A stretch of 17,638 bases of DNA from Acidobacteriota bacterium (lineage in GTDB: Bacteria > Acidobacteriota > Terriglobia > Terriglobales > Acidobacteriaceae), in assembly GCA_021799405.1 (NCBI GenBank), contig JAJZAL010000096.1, positions 1-17,638 of the forward strand, read 5' to 3'. Made by a program: the position numbers and the translations under genes. Numbering within the stretch: position 1 is the first letter of the stretch; the number at the start of each line of letters is the position of its first letter. Shown piece after piece: positions 1-6,808 of the stretch. Below the pieces are notes generated by a model. It made no database searches, was not told the origin of the DNA, and worked only from the letters and a program-made list of their open reading frames with translations.

Positions 1-108
1 GCCGCGTGATGGGTAGAACTGCGGCGCAAACGGGATGCTCGTCGAGCGGCTGCGCGCATAGCGTGTAAGAAGATCCGGCAGACAGATTCAAACGGAGAAT
101 GGCGCTCT

Positions 109-133
109 GGTTCCGGCCGCCCAGGCCGGAATC
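109..133. repeat. Strong hairpin upstream of the response regulator
   Basis: Bases 111-118 (TTCCGGCC) and 124-131 (GGCCGGAA) are perfect reverse complements around a 5-base loop. A G-T wobble and a G-C pair extend the stem to 10 bp at 109-133. No T-run follows on either strand, so it is not a standard intrinsic terminator. It could be the end structure of an upstream transcript or a leader structure. Bases 1-247 hold no convincing gene. One frame is open from base 3 to a TAA at 66-68 and could be the last 21 codons of an upstream + strand gene, but nothing in it is recognisable. Confidence 0.45.
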
Positions 134-247
134 ACAGACGCGCCTGGCTCGCTGCTGAAGCGGGCGAGCAGGCAAACACCTGGCGTGTCTTCATGCGCGC
201 TGTCCACAAGAACCGAATGCGAGAAAGAAGGAGTGAGTTTCCGTACC

Positions 248-670
248 ATGCGGCCCAAGAAGGTAATTCTCTGCGTTGACGATAACGAACAGGAGCTGTC
301 GGTGCTCAAGTTCATGCTGGCAACCAATGGATATCGGGTGCTATCGGCCTGCACGGGGCAGGAGGCGATCGGTGTATTTCGTGAAAATCCGGTGGACCTG
401 GTGCTGGCCGACGCGGCCATGCCGCAAATGAGCGGCAAGCAACTGGTGGACCGGCTCAAGCAGATCGCAGGGCATGTGCCGATGATTCTGCTTGGCGACC
501 CGCGCACGGCGGCCGGCGAGATTCATGCGGCCGATGCGCTGCTGGCCAAGAAGAACTGCTCCTCGCAGGAGTTGCTGGAGCGCATCAAGATCATGAGCGC
601 CCGCAAGCGCGGCCCGCGCAAGGGCGCGCAGCGCATGGCGCATGTGCAGGAACTCGCGGCTGCCTCGTAA
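248..670 (+). CDS. Stand-alone response regulator receiver-domain protein
   Basis: A 140-residue single-domain CheY-like receiver. It would be phosphorylated by a sensor histidine kinase and act by protein-protein contact, since there is no DNA-binding or enzymatic output domain. Visible receiver features are the acidic pair D11-D12 (CVDDNE), the phospho-acceptor D55 in LVLADAAMP, and K101 in LLAKKN. Two usual landmarks are altered. The Thr/Ser after beta-4 is Gly (ILLGD, G83), and the Pro that normally follows the conserved Lys is Lys. The last 25 residues are basic (ARKRGPRKGAQR). The ATG at 248 is chosen because an AAGGAG lies at 228-233; a GTG at 233 and an ATG at 185 are in frame but are worse placed or have no ribosome site. 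No histidine kinase gene is adjacent, so the partner is unknown. The family call is firm and the target is not known. Confidence 0.85.
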   Translation: MRPKKVILCVDDNEQELSVLKFMLATNGYRVLSACTGQEAIGVFRENPVDLVLADAAMPQMSGKQLVDRLKQIAGHVPMILLGDPRTAAGEIHAADALLAKKNCSSQELLERIKIMSARKRGPRKGAQRMAHVQELAAAS

Positions 671-819
671 AAATCAGCGGATGAATGATCGCCACGGTCA
701 TAGCCCATCAGGAATTGTGAAGAATGGGCTGGATCGCGCGAGACCTTGTCGCCATCGATCACGGTGTCAAACCTCACGCTGGTTCTGCTCCAGCGATTCA
801 CTTCGTCACATTCCCGTCC

Positions 820-855
820 GCGGCCGCTGAGCGCTGAGCGGCCGCCTCATCTTTT
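820..855 (+). terminator. Putative terminator after the response regulator
   Basis: GCGGCCGCT at 820-828 pairs perfectly with AGCGGCCGC at 837-845 (9 bp, 8 of them G-C) around the 8-base loop GAGCGCTG. A short pyrimidine stretch, CTCATCTTTT, follows at 846-855. It lies 150 bp after the response regulator stop and about 100 bp before nirA, so it would insulate the two genes. The T-run is interrupted, so efficiency is uncertain. Confidence 0.5.
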
Positions 856-957
856 CCGCCCCATAAGCCACTGTGATGACGAATAAGGATTACTGATTAG
901 GCAAACCCAACAGGGCGACGCACAATAGCTCTATCCATCACAAAGGAGATCCTCTGA

Positions 958-2610
958 ATGAAGGACATGGCGTGCTCGTCTGTCGAGACAAAGACAGAAA
1001 AGTCTGAGCGGTTGAAGCGCGAAAAGAACCCATGGGACGCGCTGGAAGAAATCCGAAGCTTTGCACGAACCGGCCGTTCCACTGTCCCTCATGAATGGGC
1101 AGCCATATACTTCAAGTGGTGGGGAGTCTACACCCAGAGTGACGGAAAAGGCGCATTGGGCGAAGTCTCACCTTACTTCATGCACCGAGTCGGTCTTCCC
1201 AATGGCTTTGTCACCTCGAAGCAGCTGAAAGTGATTGGAGCGCTTGCCAAGCAGCATGCACGCAATCGTGTTGCAATCACAGTGCGCCAGTCTCTGCAGT
1301 TTCATTGGGTCAACCTTGAATCAATCCCCGTCATCCTCGATGCGCTTCTTTCTGTAGGGCTGACGTCGAAAGGAACCAGCGGCGATGTCCTGCGCGGCGT
1401 CACTGGCTGTCCGCTGGCGGGATTCCTGCCCAGTGAACTTACTGACGCCTCGTCCTTGGTTACTGAAATCGCCCGCACCTTTTCAGCCAATTCCGAGTTT
1501 TACAACCTGCCGCGCAAACTCAAGGTGTCTGTAACAGGATGCCCTATGTGGTGCAGTCATCCGGAACTCAATGACCTGGGCTTGACTGCGGTGAAGAGAG
1601 GAGATGAGATTGGTTTCTCCCTTCGCGTCGGCGGAGGACTTGCGCGAAGCCCTCATTTAGCCGTCCGCCTGAATGCCTTCATCCGGCAATCGCAGGTCAT
1701 CGACACCGTCCGCGCCATCATGACACTGTTTCGCGAACAAGAATCCCTGCGGCAGAAGCGCGAGCAGGCGCGCCTCAGACATCTGTTTCTAAAACAAGGA
1801 TGGACACCGGAGCATTTTCTTTCTGAGGTGGAGACAATCCTTGGGTATAAACTTGATCCTTCTGTTGATGAGGTGATTCCTGAAACCGCACAGAGGGAGC
1901 ACCTTGGCATTCATCCGCAAAAGCAGAGCGGCCTTGATTTCGTGGGGGTAGCTGTACCCGGCGGAGAACTATCAGGCTCACAGCTTCTCGAGCTTGCGCG
2001 GCTCGCAGAGTATTACGGCTCGGGAGACATCCGCTTTTCAGTGGGGCAAAATCTGGTTATTCCCAACGTTCTGCGATCGGCGAGTTACGAATTAGCAAAA
2101 GCCCTGGAATCAATTGACCTGGCGGTAGAATCATCCCCTTTTCGCCGAGGAATTGTTTCGTGCACCGGACCGATCTTCTGCAAAATGGGGATCGCTGAAA
2201 CAAAGCTGTTCTCAAGCCAGCTGATTGCGGAGCTCGAGCGCCGATTGCCGAACTTTGCCGACTCTCTCAAAATCAACGTCACAGGATGCGGGAACGGTTG
2301 CGCTCATCATCACGTTTCAGACATAGGACTAGAGGGCAGGAAAATCAAGCAGGATGGAAAGATGATCGACGGTTTCTCATTTCGCATCGGCGGAGCGCTT
2401 GGAAAGGAAGCGGGCTTGGCAAGAACCATTGGTTATCAATGTCCCGCAGAAGATGTTTCGCCGGCCATTGAGCGGCTTCTTCGCGGTTATGCTGATGCGC
2501 ATCGTGAAGGTGAAGACCTGCACGCATTTCTTGCCCGCAGCACCGATGAGGAGGTACGCCGTTTTCTTACAGGCCAAGCGCAAAGATCCCCTGCGGCATC
2601 CACCGTGTGA
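958..2610 (+). CDS. nirA: Ferredoxin-dependent nitrite/sulfite reductase (NirA type)
   Basis: A 550-residue siroheme and 4Fe-4S reductase, cytoplasmic, probably the six-electron reduction of nitrite to ammonium in assimilation. It shows the two-repeat layout of the family: an N-terminal half with KWWGVYTQ (about 53-60) and NLPRKLK before a TGCPMWC stretch, and a C-terminal half carrying the cluster. The ligands are C402 and C408 (CTGPIFC) and C444 and C448 (GCGNGC), spaced as expected. The pattern CTG-x2-FC followed by ETK is that of plant and cyanobacterial-type ferredoxin nitrite reductases rather than of CysI sulfite reductases, so nitrite is preferred but sulfite cannot be excluded. Length is normal for the family. 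The start is well supported by AAAGGAGA at 942-949. It is monocistronic here, with no nitrate reductase, nitrate transporter or siroheme gene adjacent. Its 3' end converges on the PfkB kinase 35 bp away. Confidence 0.85.
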   Translation: MKDMACSSVETKTEKSERLKREKNPWDALEEIRSFARTGRSTVPHEWAAIYFKWWGVYTQSDGKGALGEVSPYFMHRVGLPNGFVTSKQLKVIGALAKQHARNRVAITVRQSLQFHWVNLESIPVILDALLSVGLTSKGTSGDVLRGVTGCPLAGFLPSELTDASSLVTEIARTFSANSEFYNLPRKLKVSVTGCPMWCSHPELNDLGLTAVKRGDEIGFSLRVGGGLARSPHLAVRLNAFIRQSQVIDTVRAIMTLFREQESLRQKREQARLRHLFLKQGWTPEHFLSEVETILGYKLDPSVDEVIPETAQREHLGIHPQKQSGLDFVGVAVPGGELSGSQLLELARLAEYYGSGDIRFSVGQNLVIPNVLRSASYELAKALESIDLAVESSPFRRGIVSCTGPIFCKMGIAETKLFSSQLIAELERRLPNFADSLKINVTGCGNGCAHHHVSDIGLEGRKIKQDGKMIDGFSFRIGGALGKEAGLARTIGYQCPAEDVSPAIERLLRGYADAHREGEDLHAFLARSTDEEVRRFLTGQAQRSPAASTV

Positions 2611-2645
2611 AGCGCTGCCTGTTTGGCGCCTTCATTTTTCTGCTG

Positions 2646-3569
2646 CTATCTCGCCGTCGATTTTGCATCAGAGAATGTGGCCAACCGGAGACATTCATCG
2701 ATCGTCCAGTCTGGGATGGCGCCACTCCGGCTCGTAACGAGGGCTCCGAGAGCATTGGCGAAGGATGCAATCTTCTCCAGCGGCCATTGATGATGCAAGC
2801 CATGCAGGAAGGCCGCTGCGAAGGCATCGCCGGCGCCAACCGTGTCGGCAACTTTGACAGAGTAACCCGCAAACGCGTGAAACTGGCCTTCCCTGAAGAC
2901 CACGCACCCTTTGCTGCCACGAGTGACACAAATGGTGTCTATGCCGCAGGTAGCAGACCAGTGGCGGCAGAACTCTTCTAACTCAAATTTGCCTGAGCTG
3001 GACGTCAACTGAAAGAGGATCTCGGCCTCGGTTTCGTTCAATTTGAGAACCGCAGCCAGCCTGGAGAGGCGCTGAACGAGCGGTAAATTCCAATGTCCCG
3101 TGCGGAGATTCATATCGTAGAAACATCGCGCACCGGGCAGGCTTTGCACCAGATTTGCCAGCATATCTTCGGCATCAAGGTTCGTTTGCGCCAGGGTTCC
3201 AAAGTAAATCCAATCCGGATTGAATGCGATCAGGCGATCCATAATCGAATGATCGCTGAACGCGTCGTCGAATGCCGCTGGACGATCGATGACAAAACTG
3301 GCATTCCCGGCTGAATCGATAACGACAACAGCGGTTCCCGTTGGAAGTGCGGGCGAAGTCTGGACAAACTCGGTTGTAAGGCCGAGTTCCCTCATCGCCG
3401 AAATAGCCCTTGCCCCGCGGGCATCTGCGCCTACGGCCGTCAGGTTGGCGACAGTGTTTCCCAGGCGATGGGCGGCCGCGGAAAAATTGAGCGGCGCTCC
3501 GCCCAGATATTCCTCGGCGCCGATCACGTCCCACAACACTTCGCCCATACTGATGATTCGCATCGGCAT
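2646..3569 (-). CDS. PfkB-family carbohydrate kinase (fructokinase/ribokinase-like)
   Basis: A 307-residue cytoplasmic sugar kinase that transfers the ATP gamma-phosphate to a sugar hydroxyl. Both family signatures are present: the N-terminal GGAPLN (23-28), which binds sugar, and the C-terminal DTVGAGDAF (242-250) with the catalytic base D248 and the anion-hole GAG. NETEAEIL (178-185) is the usual Mg-ATP region. GEVLWD near the start resembles fructokinases, but substrate cannot be read from sequence in this family. The start is ATG at 3569, with another ATG two codons on; the ribosome site is weak (GAGA). The gene stands alone on the - strand and diverges from the CBM9/PIG-L pair. Given the neighbours, phosphorylation of a deacetylated amino sugar or of a released hexose is plausible, but this is inference. 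Confidence 0.88.
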   Translation of the reverse strand: MPMRIISMGEVLWDVIGAEEYLGGAPLNFSAAAHRLGNTVANLTAVGADARGARAISAMRELGLTTEFVQTSPALPTGTAVVVIDSAGNASFVIDRPAAFDDAFSDHSIMDRLIAFNPDWIYFGTLAQTNLDAEDMLANLVQSLPGARCFYDMNLRTGHWNLPLVQRLSRLAAVLKLNETEAEILFQLTSSSGKFELEEFCRHWSATCGIDTICVTRGSKGCVVFREGQFHAFAGYSVKVADTVGAGDAFAAAFLHGLHHQWPLEKIASFANALGALVTSRSGAIPDWTIDECLRLATFSDAKSTAR

Positions 3570-3579
3570 AATCTCTATA

Positions 3580-3616
3580 AATTGCAGTCACCCCAGCGCA
3601 GGAGCAATCTGCAATT
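3580..3616. repeat. Inverted repeat in the pfkB / CBM9 divergent intergenic region
   Basis: AATTGCAG at 3580-3587 and CTGCAATT at 3609-3616 are exact reverse complements separated by 21 bases, 11 bases upstream of the PfkB start codon. A second related motif, GCAATTGTTGC, lies near 3702. Together they could be a transcription-factor site shared by the two divergent units, or a leader hairpin for pfkB. The intergenic region is 216 bp and must hold both promoters. No clear -35/-10 pair was identified. Confidence 0.35.
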
Positions 3617-3785
3617 GGCTTTCAGCTTCGTGCGCTCTCGTTGGCAAGCCAGCGCTGACTTGCAACCTTGCGGGCACTTCTGCCGCAATTGTTGCATCAA
3701 AGGCCATCATATTACGCCACGGAGGCGCCTCGGTCAGAACAGCATAGTGCGTGCCCATGCGCGGAGGGAATTAAGATAAAGCTCG

Positions 3786-4454
3786 ATGCATTCAATCCCT
3801 ATTTATACTGTGCGACGCACTTCCGGGCCGATCACGATCGATGGACGGCTGATGGAAGCCGATTGGCAACGAGCCGGCCGCTTTGACCTTCAGAAGGTGC
3901 TTCAAGAACCGGGGGACACGCAGCCACTGCGCGCGAATACACGAGTATCGGCGCTGTGGGATCCGGAGCATCTGTATCTGGCCTTCGAGATTGAGGATCT
4001 GGAAGTTTGGGCGACGTTCACGAAGCATGACGACCGTCTCTTTCACGAAGAGTGCGTGGAATTCTTTCTGGATCCAGGCGGTGATGGCCGCTGGTACATT
4101 GAAGCGCAAATCAACTCACTGAACACGGTGCGCGATCTGCTCGTCGATGGCTCAGTTCCGGCGCCGAGCAAGGCGGAATATGACGCAATGGCGGGCTGGC
4201 ACTTTAAGAACATGCGCACTGCCGTAGTGATCCGGAGCGGTTGGGGCTGGGGGCTGGAAGCGGCGATTCCGTGGCAGGAATTCGGTTTCAGCGGGCGCAG
4301 ATTCCCTCCGCAGCCAGGTGAGGAGTTGAGGATCAATTGCTGCCGCTACGAGCGTTCGCAGTCCTGCCCGGAGATCGTCGAGTTGAGTTCATGGAGTAAA
4401 GTTGAGCGCTCCTTCCACGAGCCCCAACGGTTCGGCCGATTCATCTTTGCGTGA
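3786..4454 (+). CDS. CBM9-like carbohydrate-binding protein
   Basis: A 222-residue protein covering most of its length with a family-9 carbohydrate-binding fold. Typical features are the opening ITIDGRLMEADW (16-27), VSALWDPEHLYLAFEIED (about 54-71), the acidic EECVEFFLDPGGDGRWY (about 88-104) and the closing beta strands with W-x-LEAAIPW near 155-163. The family is best known as a xylan/glucan-binding module on secreted enzymes. Free-standing copies are common in Acidobacteria and their role is unclear. No signal peptide or membrane segment is visible, so it looks cytoplasmic or exported by an unknown route. An in-frame TAA at 3777-3779 rules out an earlier start. GGAGGG at 3762-3767 is rather far away (18 bases). 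It is followed 100 bp later by the PIG-L deacetylase on the same strand, probably co-transcribed. Confidence 0.75.
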   Translation: MHSIPIYTVRRTSGPITIDGRLMEADWQRAGRFDLQKVLQEPGDTQPLRANTRVSALWDPEHLYLAFEIEDLEVWATFTKHDDRLFHEECVEFFLDPGGDGRWYIEAQINSLNTVRDLLVDGSVPAPSKAEYDAMAGWHFKNMRTAVVIRSGWGWGLEAAIPWQEFGFSGRRFPPQPGEELRINCCRYERSQSCPEIVELSSWSKVERSFHEPQRFGRFIFA

Positions 4455-4554
4455 AGCGGAGAATGCTGATCACTAAGGAACGCGTGCGCCGATCGGTGCA
4501 TCGGACGATCTATCGCAAACAAAGTGTCAGCTTATAAACTCGATACGAGCGGAT

Positions 4555-5397
4555 ATGGAGAATAAGCAACTCAGCATCTTGATGATCGGCGCGCATCCCG
4601 ACGATTGTGAACTGAAGGCGGGCGGCACGGCAGCTCTCTGGGCGCGACTTGGCCACTGTGTGCAGTTCGTGGCCATGACGGGCGGGGATAATGGGCATCC
4701 GTCAATGAGCGGAGGCGCACTGCAGCAGAGGCGCCGCGAAGAGGCCCGGGAAGCAGCGAAGGTATTGGGGATCGCGCGCGCCGAGGTGCTCGAAAATCAT
4801 GGCGGTGAGCTGCTGGCTACGCTGGAGGCGCGGCGCGATGTGGTTCGGCTGATCCGCGAGGCGCGTGCAGATATTGTCATCTCTCACCGCAGCACCGATT
4901 ATCATCCCGACCACCGGTATACGGCGACGCTGGTGCAGGACGCCGCTTACATGGTGACGGTTCCATTCTTCCTCGCCTCCGTTCCCGCCCTTGAGCGGAA
5001 CCCGGTCTTCCTCTACTTTGAGGACACTTTCACGCGGCCCGTTCCATTCCGGCCAGACATCGCGGTGAAGATCGACGAGGTGTTTGAGCAAAAAATGGCA
5101 GCCCTCGAAGCGCACGCTTCGCAGATGTTCGAGTGGCTTCCTTTTATGATGTCGCGCTCGTTGGGCAGACCGGAGCACGTTCCGGAGGATCCGGTGGAGC
5201 GGCGCGCCTGGCTGGCGAAGGCGTGGTTTCCCGATGCTCCGCCGCAGGAAGTGCAAGCATGCCTGCAAAGGCTGTACCCGGCCGGCAAGGCGGCAGCCCG
5301 GCACGCGGAGGCATTTGAGATCTGCGAATACGGCAGCCCGCTCGATCCGGAGGATTTCAGGCGCATCTTCCCGTTTCTTCCCGCCGCTGCGGAGTAA
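4555..5397 (+). CDS. PIG-L (LmbE-like) family N-acetylglucosamine-type deacetylase
   Basis: A 280-residue predicted zinc-dependent deacetylase. Members remove the acetyl group from GlcNAc moieties, for example GlcNAc-PI, mycothiol and bacillithiol precursors, or diacetylchitobiose. Metal-site motifs are intact: AHPDD at 13-17 (H14 and D17 as ligands, D16 as likely base) and HPDHR at 117-121 (H120 as third ligand). The GGE-x-L-x-A-T segment near 83-89 is also family-typical. No signal peptide is visible, so it is cytoplasmic. The ribosome site is weak (GAGCGGA just before the ATG). It ends 25 bp from the convergent MFS gene. Next to a NagB-like enzyme and a sugar kinase, removal of N-acetyl groups from an imported amino sugar is the most economical role, though a thiol-cofactor role is possible because the family is broad. 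Confidence 0.85.
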   Translation: MENKQLSILMIGAHPDDCELKAGGTAALWARLGHCVQFVAMTGGDNGHPSMSGGALQQRRREEAREAAKVLGIARAEVLENHGGELLATLEARRDVVRLIREARADIVISHRSTDYHPDHRYTATLVQDAAYMVTVPFFLASVPALERNPVFLYFEDTFTRPVPFRPDIAVKIDEVFEQKMAALEAHASQMFEWLPFMMSRSLGRPEHVPEDPVERRAWLAKAWFPDAPPQEVQACLQRLYPAGKAAARHAEAFEICEYGSPLDPEDFRRIFPFLPAAAE

Positions 5398-5422
5398 CTG
5401 TTCACGCAGTCGAGCGCAATTC

Positions 5423-6721
5423 TCATTTGCCAGGACTTGGCGTTTCGATGGCGATGGGCTGCACGCGGCGCACCAGCAGGAAGAATGCGCTCAGTGCGAG
5501 GAACGGCAGAAGCCCGGCGGCGATGAACACTGGAACATACGAGAAGTGATCGACGACGATGCCCGTCAGCAGCATGGTGGTCATGCTCATGATGCCGTCG
5601 CCAATACCGGTAAGGCTGGTGATGCGCGCTAGCATCTGGTGCGGAAAAAGGTCCGTGTAAAGCCCGATAAGATTCGCCGCATAAGCATTGATGCCAAGTG
5701 AGGCAATGCTGATGAGAGCAATGGCAACCATATTGTTTGACGAGGTGGGCACCAGCACGGCAATCGCTGACAAAGCAATGGAGCCGCTGAAGAGCGCTCG
5801 CCGGGTCGTATTGAGGCTGTAACCGCGCTTCACCATCCAGCGCGACGCCCAACCGCCGCCAAGATTGCCGATTCCGCCGGCCAGAAACGGCAGCCAGGCC
5901 AGTAGACCGACCATCGCGAGCGACATGCCGCGCTGATGCTTGAGGTACTCGGGCAGCCAATACCAGTAAAAGTTGGTGACGGGCGAGGCAAAGGCGCGCA
6001 TCAGGATCGCACCCCAAACCGCGGGGAAGGTGAGCAGATAAAGCATGGATGGTTCTTTGTGCGCGGCAGGCGGTGCAGTGGGTTGCTCCATGACCGTCTC
6101 GGCGAGTAACTTCGGATGGCGGGATGGCTCCCAGTACGTGCGGAGCCAGGGCAGGATCCACAGAAGCCCGGCGAGACTGGGGACGAAGAATCCGACTCGC
6201 CAGCCGAAGCGAAGAGTAAGAAAGACGATTAGCGGCGGAGCGACGATGGCGCCAGCCAGCGAACCGCTGTTGAAGATGCCCGCAGCGAAGGCTCTGTCTT
6301 CCGGCGGAAACCACTGCGCGATCACCTTGGTGCCTCCGGAGTAGGCGCCGCACTCCGCCAGGCCGAGCAGAAAACGCAGAGCGCCGAACTGCACCGCGGA
6401 GCGCATGAAGGCGTGGCCCATGCTGGCCAGCGACCACACACAGAAGATGATCACGAAGCCCATCCGCGCGCCGATGCGATCGATCATCATGCCCACGGGA
6501 ATCTGACCGATGGTCATCCCTGCCAGAAAGCAGAAAAGGATGACGCCGTATTCGGTATTGGTCAGGTGCAGAGAGGTCGTCAGCACCGGCGCGACCACCG
6601 AGAGAATCTGCCGGTCGAGAATGCAGATGGCGATAAGCAGGAAGAGCAGGAAAACGATCTTCCCGCGCAGGCCTCGCATCGGCTGGGCGCGGAGCACGGG
6701 TTGCGTTTCGAAGGTGGTCAT
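5423..6721 (-). CDS. MFS transporter, anion:cation symporter (hexuronate-type)
   Basis: An approximately 432-residue inner-membrane permease with about 12 hydrophobic segments. The first begins near GKIVFLLFLLIAICILDRQ and the loop between segments 2 and 3 is GMMIDRIGARMG, the MFS signature. The GGTKVIAQWFPPEDRAFAAG stretch is characteristic of the ExuT/hexuronate-galactonate group (ACS family), whose members carry organic anions such as glucuronate. Substrate is inferred only. The reading frame opens at a GTG at 6772, but neither that start nor the ATG at 6721 has a clear ribosome site; the ATG is chosen because it leaves a normal N-terminus. A third possible start is 14 codons further in. 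It follows the DUF4838 gene by 87 bp on the same strand and is probably the last gene of the receptor operon. Confidence 0.88.
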   Translation of the reverse strand: MTTFETQPVLRAQPMRGLRGKIVFLLFLLIAICILDRQILSVVAPVLTTSLHLTNTEYGVILFCFLAGMTIGQIPVGMMIDRIGARMGFVIIFCVWSLASMGHAFMRSAVQFGALRFLLGLAECGAYSGGTKVIAQWFPPEDRAFAAGIFNSGSLAGAIVAPPLIVFLTLRFGWRVGFFVPSLAGLLWILPWLRTYWEPSRHPKLLAETVMEQPTAPPAAHKEPSMLYLLTFPAVWGAILMRAFASPVTNFYWYWLPEYLKHQRGMSLAMVGLLAWLPFLAGGIGNLGGGWASRWMVKRGYSLNTTRRALFSGSIALSAIAVLVPTSSNNMVAIALISIASLGINAYAANLIGLYTDLFPHQMLARITSLTGIGDGIMSMTTMLLTGIVVDHFSYVPVFIAAGLLPFLALSAFFLLVRRVQPIAIETPSPGK

Positions 6722-6808
6722 GATCAGCTTGCTCGAAGGCGTGCATGAAGCGAAAGTTTCTTGCCTCGCCACAGACGGCGCGGGGCGGGAAATTCAGGCG
6801 CTTCGCCG

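Noticed and set aside
2121..2131. GGCGGTAG followed by AAT, resembling the core of the ops site used by RfaH
   Set aside because: It lies inside the nitrite reductase coding sequence, far from and on the wrong strand for the UpxY-like gene; an 8-base match is expected by chance.
4464..4538. 24-codon ORF between the CBM9 and PIG-L genes with an upstream GCGGAGA
   Set aside because: The peptide is basic and featureless, and the gap is only 100 bp. It is most likely chance.
5013..6746. 577-codon - strand ORF overlapping the MFS and PIG-L genes
   Set aside because: It is a frame shadow. The translation is rich in Arg, His and Ala without family features, while the overlapping MFS frame has clear membrane segments.
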